NCBI GenBank assembly: GCA_015654925.1 | Contig: JAATFX010000033.1 | Coordinates: 117,364 to 181,363, forward strand | Direction of reading: 5' to 3' | Origin: Enterobacterales bacterium | Lineage (GTDB): Bacteria > Pseudomonadota > Gammaproteobacteria > Enterobacterales > Enterobacteriaceae | Length of the DNA: 64,000 bases | Part shown: piece by piece, positions 56,464-64,000 of the stretch | Numbering within the stretch: position 1 is the first letter of the stretch | Layout: the number at the start of each line of letters is the position of its first letter | Program-made: the position numbers and the translations under genes | The notes under the pieces: model-generated | Database searches by the model: none | Told to the model about the DNA's origin: nothing | What the model saw: only the letters and a program-made list of their open reading frames with translations

Positions 56464-57612
56464 TTATTGCATGGCGTTATAGAGGCTGACCACTTGCTCT
56501 ACGACTTCACTGTCTTCTTCAAGCCCGGAGACTTGCGCCAACGCCGCCCGCGGCCCTGATTTTTCCAGCAATTGCGCCCATTCCTGCGCCTGCGGGTCCT
56601 GCTCGCTATGATAATGCATGGCGGCGGCAATCCCCTTGGCCAGATTATCGTGGCGCAGGCCATACTCCAGCGTGCCGCGCAGCGGCTTGATCAACCGATC
56701 GCCGGCGCTGAGTTTACGCAGCGGCTGGCGGCCGACCCGTTCCACGTCGTCATGCAGATAAGGGTTTTCAAAACGCTGCAGAATCTTATTGATGTAAGCG
56801 GCGTGCTTCTCGGCTTCAAAACCATAGCGGTTAATCAGCACCGCGCCACTCTCTTCCATCGCCCCTTTCACCACCTGGCGGATAGCCGGGTCCAGAATGG
56901 CGTCACGGATGGTCCTGTGGCCCGCATGCTGCCCCAGATAGGCGGTAATGGCGTGGCCGGTGTTCAATGTAAACAATTTACGTTCAACAAAGGCCATCAG
57001 ATTGTCAGTCAGTTCCATGCCGGCGATTTTCGGCGGCTCGCCTTTGAACTGGGTTTTATCCACAATCCATTCGCTGAAGGTTTCCACCGTCACCGCCAGG
57101 GGGTCCTGGGTGCCGGCTTCGGCCGGCGGTACGATGCGATCCACCGCCGAGTCGACGAAACCGACATGTTGTTCCACCCAGGCGTGATACTGCTCGGGCA
57201 ACGCCTTCAGCACATGCTGTTTAAGCTGGCTGGTGCCGCGCACCATGTTTTCACAGGCGATAATATTCAGCGGCCGGGTATTGCCCGCGTCATGGCGTTT
57301 GATCAGCCCCTGCGCAACGGTGCCGGCAATCCGTTCCAGGATCTGCGGGCCCACGGCGGTAGTCACTAAATCAACGGCGGCAATCAGCGCCACCACATCC
57401 TGGCCGGTGCTATTCACGGCGCTGACGTGGCTGACTTTTTCCACGCGGGATTGTTCGCCCACCACGTGAACCTCATATTCGCCCCTGGCGTTCAACGCAT
57501 CCAACACCGTTTGGTTTACGTCGGCGAACACCACTTCAACCTGGGCATCGGCCAACAGTTTGCCGATAAACCCGCGACCTATATTACCTGCTCCGAAATG
57601 TAATGCTTTCAT
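56464..57612 (-). CDS. mtlD: MtlD, mannitol-1-phosphate 5-dehydrogenase
   Basis: The 382-residue enzyme has exactly the E. coli length. It oxidises mannitol 1-phosphate to fructose 6-phosphate with NAD. The NAD-binding start is [17 protein letters not shown]. The catalytic Lys region of polyol-specific long-chain dehydrogenases appears in [17 protein letters not shown]. It follows mtlA by 86 bp. Confidence 0.97.
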   Translation of the reverse strand: MKALHFGAGNIGRGFIGKLLADAQVEVVFADVNQTVLDALNARGEYEVHVVGEQSRVEKVSHVSAVNSTGQDVVALIAAVDLVTTAVGPQILERIAGTVAQGLIKRHDAGNTRPLNIIACENMVRGTSQLKQHVLKALPEQYHAWVEQHVGFVDSAVDRIVPPAEAGTQDPLAVTVETFSEWIVDKTQFKGEPPKIAGMELTDNLMAFVERKLFTLNTGHAITAYLGQHAGHRTIRDAILDPAIRQVVKGAMEESGAVLINRYGFEAEKHAAYINKILQRFENPYLHDDVERVGRQPLRKLSAGDRLIKPLRGTLEYGLRHDNLAKGIAAAMHYHSEQDPQAQEWAQLLEKSGPRAALAQVSGLEEDSEVVEQVVSLYNAMQ

Positions 57613-57698
57613 AAAATCAACCTTGGATTCTCTTAGTTAAAAAGGGGCCAATGCAGGCCCCCTCTCAAATACAACCGTTTCCATCGCCTGCGCCGAGG

Positions 57699-59621
57699 TC
57701 AGGCCGTTTTGTTGCCTTTAAGCAGCGCCAGAACTTCATCCACATCGGTGGTATGAATCAGCCGTTGAATGACCGCGTCGTCGTCCAGCGCATTGGTCAG
57801 GCTGGTGATCACCTGGATGTGTTCGTTATTGCGGGCGGCGATACCAATCACCAGGCGGGCAATATCATCTTCTTCGTCGCCGAAACGCACGCCGTCGGGA
57901 TATTGACAGAACACTACGCCGGTGCGCAGTACCTTGTCCTTGGCTTCAATCGTACCATGGGGCACCGCAATGGACTCGCCCAGATAGGTGGACGTCAGTC
58001 TTTCGCGATCCATCATCGCGTCGACATATTCGGGCAGCACATAGCCGCCTTTCACCAACTGTTCGCCGGCAAAACGAATCGCCTGTTCTTTTTGATCCGC
58101 ATGCTGGCCGAGGAAGATATTGGCCGCGGTCAGGCGAAACAGGTTTTGTTCGCTGTCTTCAAAGCTATCGTCCAGCGTGGAAATAACTTTTTGCTGGTTG
58201 GTCGCATTCTTTTGTACCGCCACCAGACGCGCCACCAGGTCGGTATACAGCCCGCTGTCGAGGAAGTTGGTCAACGAGATATGCTGCGCCTGGGGAGCAT
58301 GGCGCATGGCCCGTTCGGTCAGATCGCGGTGGGTAATCACCAGATCCACATCTTCCGGCAGGCTGTTGATGGCCGTATTGGTCACGCTGATATTGGCCAG
58401 CCCCGCCTCTTTGACTTTTTTACGCAGCACGCCGGCGCCCATGGCGCTGGAGCCCATGCCCGCGTCGCAGGCCACGATGATTTTACGTACCGCGCTCAGG
58501 TCGCCGGTAGCGCCGGCGGTAACCGGTGCCGCCATACCCTTGGATTGCGCCTTCATATCTTTGATACGACGAGTCGCTTCATCCAGATCGTCGCCTTCTT
58601 TGGCTTTCATGCTCTTGAGCAGGATTGACGCGATAATAAACGACACGGCGAAGGCCGCGATTACCGCCGCGATATTGGCAAAATAAGCGCCTTTAGGCGT
58701 CATGGCCAGAACCGCCAGGATTGAACCAGGGGAAGCCGGGGAAACCAGACCGCCGCCCAGCAGGCTCAGCGTGAACACGCCGGTCATGCCGCCGAGGATG
58801 ACCGCAATCAGCAGACGCGGATTCATCAGCACGTACGGGAAATAAATTTCGTGGATACCACCCAGGAAATGGATGATTGCCGCGCCGCCTGCGGATTGCT
58901 TGGCGTTGCCGCGACCGAAGAGCATATAGGCAATCAGTACGCCCATACCCGGTCCTGGATTGGCTTCAATCAGGAAGAAGATTGATTTACCGGTAGCCGT
59001 GGCCTGCTGAATACCCAGCGGCGAGAAGATACCATGGTTGATGGCGTTATTCAGGAACAGGATTTTCGCGGGTTCCACGAAGATCGAGGCCAGGGGCAGT
59101 AAATCGTGGCGCACCATCAGGTTAACGCCCGCCGCCAGGATATGGGACAGGATTTCAACCAGCGGCCCGATAGCCAGGAAGGCGATAATCGCCAGGATCA
59201 TCCCGATAATGCCGGCGGAGAAGTTGTTGACCAACATCTCAAAGCCGCTTTTGATTTTGCCGTCCACCATGCGATCGAAACGCTTGATCGCCCAGCCGCC
59301 CAACGGACCGGCCAGCATCGCGCCGAGGAACATCGGCATATCCGCCCCGGCAATCACGCCCATGGTGGTAATCGCACCGACCACGCCGCCGCGTTCGCCG
59401 CCGGCCAACCGTCCGCCGGTGTAACCTATCAGCAATGGCAGCAGATAAGTGATCATCGGGCCGACTAATTTAGCCAGGGTGGCGTTTGGCGTCCACCCGG
59501 TCGGTATAAACAGCGCGGTAATGATCCCCCAGGCAATAAAGGCGCCGATATTCGGCATCACCATATTGCTGAGGAAGCGGCCAAAATTTTGTACTCTGAC
59601 CTTGATATCCGATGAAGACAT
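57699..59621 (-). CDS. mtlA: MtlA, mannitol-specific PTS enzyme IICBA
   Basis: The 640-residue fused permease is close to E. coli MtlA (637). The N-terminal IIC domain (to about 340) has eight or so membrane segments with the conserved GGIHEIYFPYVLM motif. The IIB phospho-cysteine is in IIVACDAGMGSSAMG. The C-terminal IIA phospho-histidine is in ESIAVPHGTIEAKDK. It imports and phosphorylates mannitol. Four CRP boxes lie upstream, so it is under catabolite control. Confidence 0.97.
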   Translation of the reverse strand: MSSSDIKVRVQNFGRFLSNMVMPNIGAFIAWGIITALFIPTGWTPNATLAKLVGPMITYLLPLLIGYTGGRLAGGERGGVVGAITTMGVIAGADMPMFLGAMLAGPLGGWAIKRFDRMVDGKIKSGFEMLVNNFSAGIIGMILAIIAFLAIGPLVEILSHILAAGVNLMVRHDLLPLASIFVEPAKILFLNNAINHGIFSPLGIQQATATGKSIFFLIEANPGPGMGVLIAYMLFGRGNAKQSAGGAAIIHFLGGIHEIYFPYVLMNPRLLIAVILGGMTGVFTLSLLGGGLVSPASPGSILAVLAMTPKGAYFANIAAVIAAFAVSFIIASILLKSMKAKEGDDLDEATRRIKDMKAQSKGMAAPVTAGATGDLSAVRKIIVACDAGMGSSAMGAGVLRKKVKEAGLANISVTNTAINSLPEDVDLVITHRDLTERAMRHAPQAQHISLTNFLDSGLYTDLVARLVAVQKNATNQQKVISTLDDSFEDSEQNLFRLTAANIFLGQHADQKEQAIRFAGEQLVKGGYVLPEYVDAMMDRERLTSTYLGESIAVPHGTIEAKDKVLRTGVVFCQYPDGVRFGDEEDDIARLVIGIAARNNEHIQVITSLTNALDDDAVIQRLIHTTDVDEVLALLKGNKTA

Positions 59622-59762
59622 AAAAAAACACCCCTATTGATACGCGCCGGACCATAAGGGCGCGTGAAAATTGTTGCGACAGTGTTGCATTCTCTGTCGG
59701 TAGTTCTGTTAGCAGCGCGACTCTACCACGCCGGGATAGCGAAGCGTAATAAGAGCCTTAAA

Positions 59763-59778
59763 TGTGATTGAAATCACA
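59763..59778. promoter_or_regulatory. CRP box 1 upstream of mtlA
   Basis: TGTGAT-TGAA-ATCACA is a perfect dyad 142 bp upstream of the mtlA start. Confidence 0.9.
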
Positions 59779-59806
59779 TCCCACCCCCCTATTTAGCCCC
59801 TATATA

Positions 59807-59822
59807 GGTGATATACATCACA
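59807..59822. promoter_or_regulatory. CRP box 2 upstream of mtlA
   Basis: GGTGAT-ATAC-ATCACA has one mismatch to the CRP half-site consensus. It stands 44 bp upstream of box 1. Confidence 0.8.
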
Positions 59823-59879
59823 AATATCCCCTGTAAAAAAACCACAAAGTGACGATCGGGACGCTTTCGCGGAACAAAG

Positions 59880-59895
59880 TGTGATTCAGATCACG
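59880..59895. promoter_or_regulatory. CRP box 3 upstream of mtlA
   Basis: TGTGAT-TCAG-ATCACG has one mismatch to the dyad. Confidence 0.8.
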
Positions 59896-59923
59896 AGATG
59901 TCGTAGGGAATTTGTTTGATAAA

Positions 59924-59939
59924 TGTGATTTGTATCACA
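59924..59939. promoter_or_regulatory. CRP box 4 upstream of mtlA
   Basis: TGTGAT-TTGT-ATCACA is a perfect dyad 44 bp from box 3. The four boxes fall in two pairs, each pair 44 bp apart (about four helical turns). E. coli mtlA has five CRP sites. The rest of the 551-bp region between mtlA and yiaF holds no gene I can support. Confidence 0.88.
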
Positions 59940-60172
59940 AATTATTTGCTGTCGGGACCAGATAGAAAGGCTGACAGCATCGCCACGGGACATTTAAGCC
60001 TGTGGCGACAAGAGATTATGGAAAAAGATGTAAGAAATTTACGGATAACCCGTCTGCCGGACCAAGCCTTGGCCGCCAGTCATTATCCCTGCCGGCTGTT
60101 ACAAAAAGGTGACCAAACCGGCTCACCCGTTGTTTTGACCCCGTCAATTGTCCAGTTGGCTGCCAGTAAGGG

Positions 60173-60886
60173 TTACTGGACGCCGCCGCCGGCTTGCGCC
60201 TGCAGCAATTGCTGATGCTGGGTTTGCAGCCCGCCCATCAGTTCATTGTACTGCGTCGCCTGCAGGCGAGTGGGAAACGCAACCGAGTTGGCGCCATAGG
60301 TCACCTGAGCGCCCTGCATATTCAGGAAATTACCGACCTGGATCAGCGTCTCGGACAATGTTCCGGCGCTGCTTATCACCGGCGTCACTTTCTGGGCCGG
60401 CTGGATCACCAGTTTGGTATAGGCCTGTTCGTATACCGCCTTCAAGTCTTCGGGCTGCTTGAGGGCGGCGCGGGCGTCATCGGCCTGTTTTTTCAAGCGG
60501 TCGATTTGCGGCCCCAGCAGATTCAGCGCGCCGGCCGATTGCTGTAACTCCACGCGATGCGACAGGTAATCCTGCGGCACCCGAATCTGGTTGATCTGAT
60601 CAAGCACCGGCGTCAGGCTGGCGTTGATCGCCTGGGTATATTGCTGGGTGAAGGTCAGCAAAATCTGGTAGTCGCTGACATAGGTGCCGAATTTTTGTTT
60701 TTGATCTTCGCTGAGGGTCGGCAATCGCTCACCGCCGGGCAAGATGGTGGTTTGCAAAAACTGGATGAATGCCTTGCGCTGATCGGGCTCTTTATCGCCG
60801 CAGGCGGTGAGCTGCACCGCCAGGAAGAACAGTACTGGAATCATCAGCACGTAGCGCAGCTGCGCCAGTCTATCCCTTAACATCAT
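60173..60886 (-). CDS. yiaF: YiaF-like lipoprotein (DUF3053)
   Basis: The 237-residue protein has a lipoprotein signal ending in the lipobox LTAC, then GDKEPDQRKAFIQFLQTTIL, GERLPTLSEDQKQKFGTYVSDY and a helical, Gln-rich body, as in E. coli YiaF. The function is unknown. The +2 residue is Gly, so the protein should go to the outer membrane. A double ATG start at 60886/60883 has CAGGAG 5 bases upstream. It also lies near glyS in E. coli. Confidence 0.88.
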   Translation of the reverse strand: MMLRDRLAQLRYVLMIPVLFFLAVQLTACGDKEPDQRKAFIQFLQTTILPGGERLPTLSEDQKQKFGTYVSDYQILLTFTQQYTQAINASLTPVLDQINQIRVPQDYLSHRVELQQSAGALNLLGPQIDRLKKQADDARAALKQPEDLKAVYEQAYTKLVIQPAQKVTPVISSAGTLSETLIQVGNFLNMQGAQVTYGANSVAFPTRLQATQYNELMGGLQTQHQQLLQAQAGGGVQ

Positions 60887-61039
60887 GACCCATGCTCCTG
60901 TAAAATCACTGGTTATTGCAAGGACGGGTGTAAACTCGCCCTTATTCTATTAGGTGTTAAGAATAGTCCAATTTTCAGGTTAGAGCGGTATTAAGGCAAA
61001 TAACGGGTGAACCGACGCGGCATGACCGCGTCGATCCGG

Positions 61040-63109
61040 TTATTGCAGCAGCGAGATATCCGCCACGCGCAGGAACAGCTTTTGCAGCTGATCCAGCAGG
61101 GTCAGGCGATTCACCCGCACTTCCGGGTCTTCCGCCATCACCATTACCTGGTCAAAAAACGCGTCCACCGGCTCGCGCAGCGCCGCCAGCTCCACCAGCG
61201 CTTCCTGGTAACGGCCCGCGGCGAACAGCGGTTGCAGCGTATCGCGCAGCACCGTAAGGTGGGTGGCCAGCTGAATTTCCGCCGACTCCCTCAGTTTGGA
61301 GGCCTGCACGTCGTCATTGAGGGTATCGCTGGCCTTGGCCAGGATATTCGAGACGCGCTTATTGGCGGCCGCCAGCGCCGCCGCGGCATCCAGGGTGCGG
61401 AAATAGCTGACCGCTTTAACCCGGGCGTCAAAATCCGCCGGCCGGGTGGGACGACGCGCCAGCACCGCCTGGATGGTGTCGACGCTATGCCCTTCTTCCT
61501 GGTACCAGGCGCGGAAACGGCCGAGCATGAACTCGACCACATCATCCGCTACCCGCGCATTGGTCAGTTTTTCGCCGTACAGGCGTGCGGCTTGCGCCGC
61601 CAGGGTTTGCAAATCCAGCGGCAGCTGTTTCTCAACGATGATGCGCAATACCCCAAGGGCCGCGCGGCGCAGGGCAAACGGGTCTTTATCCCCTTTGGGA
61701 TGCTGGCCGATGCCGAAAATGCCGGCCAGGGTGTCCATTTTCTCCGCGATGGCCACCGCGCAGGAGACCGGCGTGGAAGGCAGAGCATCACCGGAAAAAC
61801 GCGGCTGATACTGCTCTTTGAGCGCCAGCGCCACCGGTTCCGGCTCGCCGTCGTGGCGGGCGTAATGCATGCCCATCACGCCCTGGGTGTCGGTGAATTC
61901 AAACACCATATTGGTCATCAGGTCGCATTTGGTCAGCAGGCCGGCGCGGGTGGCCAAAGCCGCATCCGCGCCGATTTGCCCGGCGACCCAGCCGGCCAGC
62001 GCTTCGATGCGATCGCTTTTGTCGCGCAGCGTGCCCAATTGCTGCTGGAACAGCACGGTATCCAGGCGCGGCAAATGATCTTCCAGGCGCATTTTCAGAT
62101 CGGTGTTAAAGAAAAATTCGGCATCCGCCAGACGCGGGCGCACCACTTTTTCGTTACCGGAAATAATCTGGATCGGATCTTTTGATTCGATATTGGCGAC
62201 AAAAATAAAATTGGGCAGCAACGCGCCCCGGGCGTCATAGACCGGGAAGTATTTCTGGTCGCCTTTCATGGTGTATACCAGCGCCTCGGCGGGCACGGCG
62301 AGAAATTTCTCTTCAAATTTCGCCGTCAGCACCACCGGCCATTCCACCAGCGACGTCACTTCTTCCAGCAGGGAATCGGTCAGGTCGGCATTGCCGCCGA
62401 TTTCCCTGGCCGCCGCCTCGGCGTCCCGCTTAATCTTGGCTTTGCGTAAATCATAGTCGGCCATGACCTTGCCGCGCTCCAACAGCGCCGCCGGGTATTG
62501 ATCCGCATGGTCGAGGGTAAATTCCGCTTCGCCCATAAAACGATGGCCGCGCACGGTGCGGGCCGAATCGATGCCCAGCACCCGGCCGGGGATCAGTTCG
62601 TCGCCCAGCAGCATCGTCACCGTATGCACGGGGCGGATAAACTGCGTGTCTTTATCGCCCCAGCGCATCATCTTCGGCACCGGCAGCTTGGCCAGCGCGG
62701 TGGTCACCATGGCGCACAGCAGCTCCTGCGCGCGCTGGCCCTTGACCGAGGCGCGGTACAGCAGCCATTCGCCTTTATCGGTCACCTGGCGATCCGCCTG
62801 GGCGACGGTGATTCCGCAGCCGCGCGCCCAGCCCTGGGCCGCTTTGGTCGGCTGGCCGTCGGCGTCGAAGGCCTGGGCGATGGCGGGGCCGCGTTTTTCA
62901 ACTACCCGATCGGCCTGGGCGGCGCTCAGGCCGGCGACTTTCAGCGCCAGGCGGCGGGGGGAAGCGAACCATTTAATCTCGCCATGGGGGAGATTGGCGC
63001 CGTCGAGCTCAGCGCCGAACAGGGTGGCAAAAGACTGCGCCAGGTGGCGAAGCGCCTTCGGCGGTAGCTCTTCCGTGCCGATTTCCACCAGAAAAGTATG
63101 TTGCGTCAT
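61040..63109 (-). CDS. glyS: GlyS, glycyl-tRNA synthetase beta subunit
   Basis: The 689-residue subunit has the E. coli length. It binds tRNA-Gly and with GlyQ forms the alpha2beta2 synthetase. The start [18 protein letters not shown], the block [23 protein letters not shown] and the C-terminal anticodon-binding region ([20 protein letters not shown]) are typical. I chose the ATG at 63109 ([11 protein letters not shown]), with AGAGGCAGG upstream. It starts 11 bp after glyQ. Confidence 0.97.
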   Translation of the reverse strand: MTQHTFLVEIGTEELPPKALRHLAQSFATLFGAELDGANLPHGEIKWFASPRRLALKVAGLSAAQADRVVEKRGPAIAQAFDADGQPTKAAQGWARGCGITVAQADRQVTDKGEWLLYRASVKGQRAQELLCAMVTTALAKLPVPKMMRWGDKDTQFIRPVHTVTMLLGDELIPGRVLGIDSARTVRGHRFMGEAEFTLDHADQYPAALLERGKVMADYDLRKAKIKRDAEAAAREIGGNADLTDSLLEEVTSLVEWPVVLTAKFEEKFLAVPAEALVYTMKGDQKYFPVYDARGALLPNFIFVANIESKDPIQIISGNEKVVRPRLADAEFFFNTDLKMRLEDHLPRLDTVLFQQQLGTLRDKSDRIEALAGWVAGQIGADAALATRAGLLTKCDLMTNMVFEFTDTQGVMGMHYARHDGEPEPVALALKEQYQPRFSGDALPSTPVSCAVAIAEKMDTLAGIFGIGQHPKGDKDPFALRRAALGVLRIIVEKQLPLDLQTLAAQAARLYGEKLTNARVADDVVEFMLGRFRAWYQEEGHSVDTIQAVLARRPTRPADFDARVKAVSYFRTLDAAAALAAANKRVSNILAKASDTLNDDVQASKLRESAEIQLATHLTVLRDTLQPLFAAGRYQEALVELAALREPVDAFFDQVMVMAEDPEVRVNRLTLLDQLQKLFLRVADISLLQ

Positions 63110-63120
63110 GAGCCTGCCTC

Positions 63121-64000
63121 TTATTTCTCGTTCTTCTTGCACATCGGGAAACCCAGGGCCTCGCGGGAAGCATAATAGGCTTCGGCGACGGCTTTGGTCA
63201 GGGTGCGAATGCGCAGGATATAGCGCTGGCGTTCGGTAACCGATATGGCCTTGCGGGCATCCAATAAGTTGAAGCTGTGCGCCGCTTTCAGAATGCGTTC
63301 ATAGGCGGGCAAAGGCAGCGGGTGCTCCAGCGCCAGCAGCGTTTGCGCTTCTTTTTCATACTGGTCGAAACAGACAAACAGGAAATCGACGTCGGCGTAT
63401 TCGAAGTTGTAGGTGGACTGCTCCACTTCATTTTGATGAAATACATCGCCGTAGGTGGTTTTGCCCAGCGGGCCGTCGCTCCAGGTGAGGTCGTATACGC
63501 TGTCCACCCCTTGCAGGTACATGGCCAGGCGCTCCAGACCGTAGGTGATTTCGCCGGTCACCGGGCGGCATTCCAGCCCGCCCACCTGCTGGAAGTAGGT
63601 GAACTGCGTCACTTCCATGCCGTTGAGCCAGACTTCCCAGCCCAGGCCCCAGGCGCCCAAGGTTGGATTTTCCCAGTCGTCTTCGACGAAGCGGATGTCG
63701 TTTTTCTTCAGATCAAAACCGAGCGCTTCGAGCGAGCCGAGGTAGAGCTCGAGGATGTTGGCCGGCGCTGGCTTGAGCACGACCTGGTACTGGTAGTAAT
63801 GCTGAAGGCCGTTTGGGTTTTCGCCGTAGCGGCCATCTTTCGGACGGCGGCTGGGCTGCACATAAGCGGCCTTCCAGGGCTCAGGTCCAAGGGCGCGCAA
63901 AAAGGTCGCGGTGTGGGAGGTGCCTGCCCCAACTTCCATGTCGTAGGGCTGAAGCAAAGCGCAGCCCTGGGCGTCCCAGTAGGACTGCAACTTCAAAATG
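63121..64000 (-). CDS. glyQ: GlyQ, glycyl-tRNA synthetase alpha subunit (5' end outside the window)
   Basis: About 293 codons of the catalytic class II alpha subunit are present; the frame is still open at base 64000, and roughly the first 12-14 residues are missing. Motif regions such as [31 protein letters not shown] and [17 protein letters not shown] are clear. The part nearer the C-terminus is E. coli-like, whereas the first 100 residues ([54 protein letters not shown]) resemble alpha-proteobacterial GlyQ and use CTC leucine codons. A Gly replaces the usual Arg in [10 protein letters not shown]. Confidence 0.93.
   Translation of the reverse strand, partial: ILKLQSYWDAQGCALLQPYDMEVGAGTSHTATFLRALGPEPWKAAYVQPSRRPKDGRYGENPNGLQHYYQYQVVLKPAPANILELYLGSLEALGFDLKKNDIRFVEDDWENPTLGAWGLGWEVWLNGMEVTQFTYFQQVGGLECRPVTGEITYGLERLAMYLQGVDSVYDLTWSDGPLGKTTYGDVFHQNEVEQSTYNFEYADVDFLFVCFDQYEKEAQTLLALEHPLPLPAYERILKAAHSFNLLDARKAISVTERQRYILRIRTLTKAVAEAYYASREALGFPMCKKNEK

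Noticed and set aside
60018..60215. Plus-strand small open frame starting MEKDVRNLRITRLPDQ between mtlA and yiaF
   Set aside because: Its second half is antisense to the yiaF 3' end and it has no family match. The ribosome-binding site is weak and it lies in a promoter-rich gap; kept out of the annotation.

Overview
The window reads as chromosomal DNA of a gamma-proteobacterium of the order Enterobacterales, most like a free-living or recently free-living Sodalis-type lineage. The core genes (dppABCDF, proK, eptB, wecH, aldB, yibF, fdhD, sodA, mtlADR, yiaF, glyQS) are close to Escherichia coli proteins in length and motif and lie in a partly E. coli-like order. The genus assignment is inference from gene content; no 16S gene is present.

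Layout. 1-10530: a class I cellulose synthase operon (bcsQ tail, bcsA, bcsB, bcsC, bcsD, bcsZ) ending in a strong bidirectional terminator. 10548-16283: the dipeptide ABC transporter dppABCDF on the minus strand. 17035-26390: an iron-only (alternative) nitrogenase locus on the minus strand. The structural operon anfHDGK is followed by three small accessory genes (anfR-like, an Anf3/PNPOx-like flavoprotein, anfO). Next come the sigma-54 activator gene anfA and a second, mechanistically degenerate activator paralogue. Both transcription units have recognisable -24/-12 promoters with upstream activator-type dyads. 26391-29655: molybdenum handling genes (modD, a two-Mop-domain modG, modA-like, modB-like without an ATPase gene). 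29649-32759: a large protein with a C-terminal ADP-ribosyltransferase domain. 32952-35421: a conserved hypothetical gene and a LysR/nitrilase-family divergent pair. In E. coli dppA is followed by proK and eptB, so everything from about 17000 to 35570 sits in a gap between normally neighbouring genes; I see no integrase or att repeat.

35575-46250: tRNA-Pro(CGG), eptB, ohr/ohrR, an MdtG-like exporter, a 30-residue membrane peptide, nitroreductase, cupin, two VOC proteins, isochorismatase-like hydrolase, GlxA-type regulator and wecH. 46519-50859: an L-galactonate catabolic locus (lgoD, lgoR, lgoT) next to a wrecked uxaB, the gene for the next enzyme of that pathway. 50925-64000: aldB, yibF, a DcrB-like gene, fdhD, sodA, the mannitol operon mtlADR with four CRP boxes, yiaF, glyS and glyQ (cut by the window edge).

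How it works together. The anf and mod genes form a nitrogen-fixation module for molybdenum-poor, oxygen-poor conditions. AnfA would drive anfHDGK from a sigma-54 promoter. A perfect FNR box lies in the anfH-modD gap. ModG and the ModAB-like proteins would handle molybdate. FeFe-cofactor assembly genes (nifB, nifUSV and others) and the molybdate ATPase are not here and must be elsewhere if the system works. No CRISPR array, rRNA or intact insertion sequence was seen.
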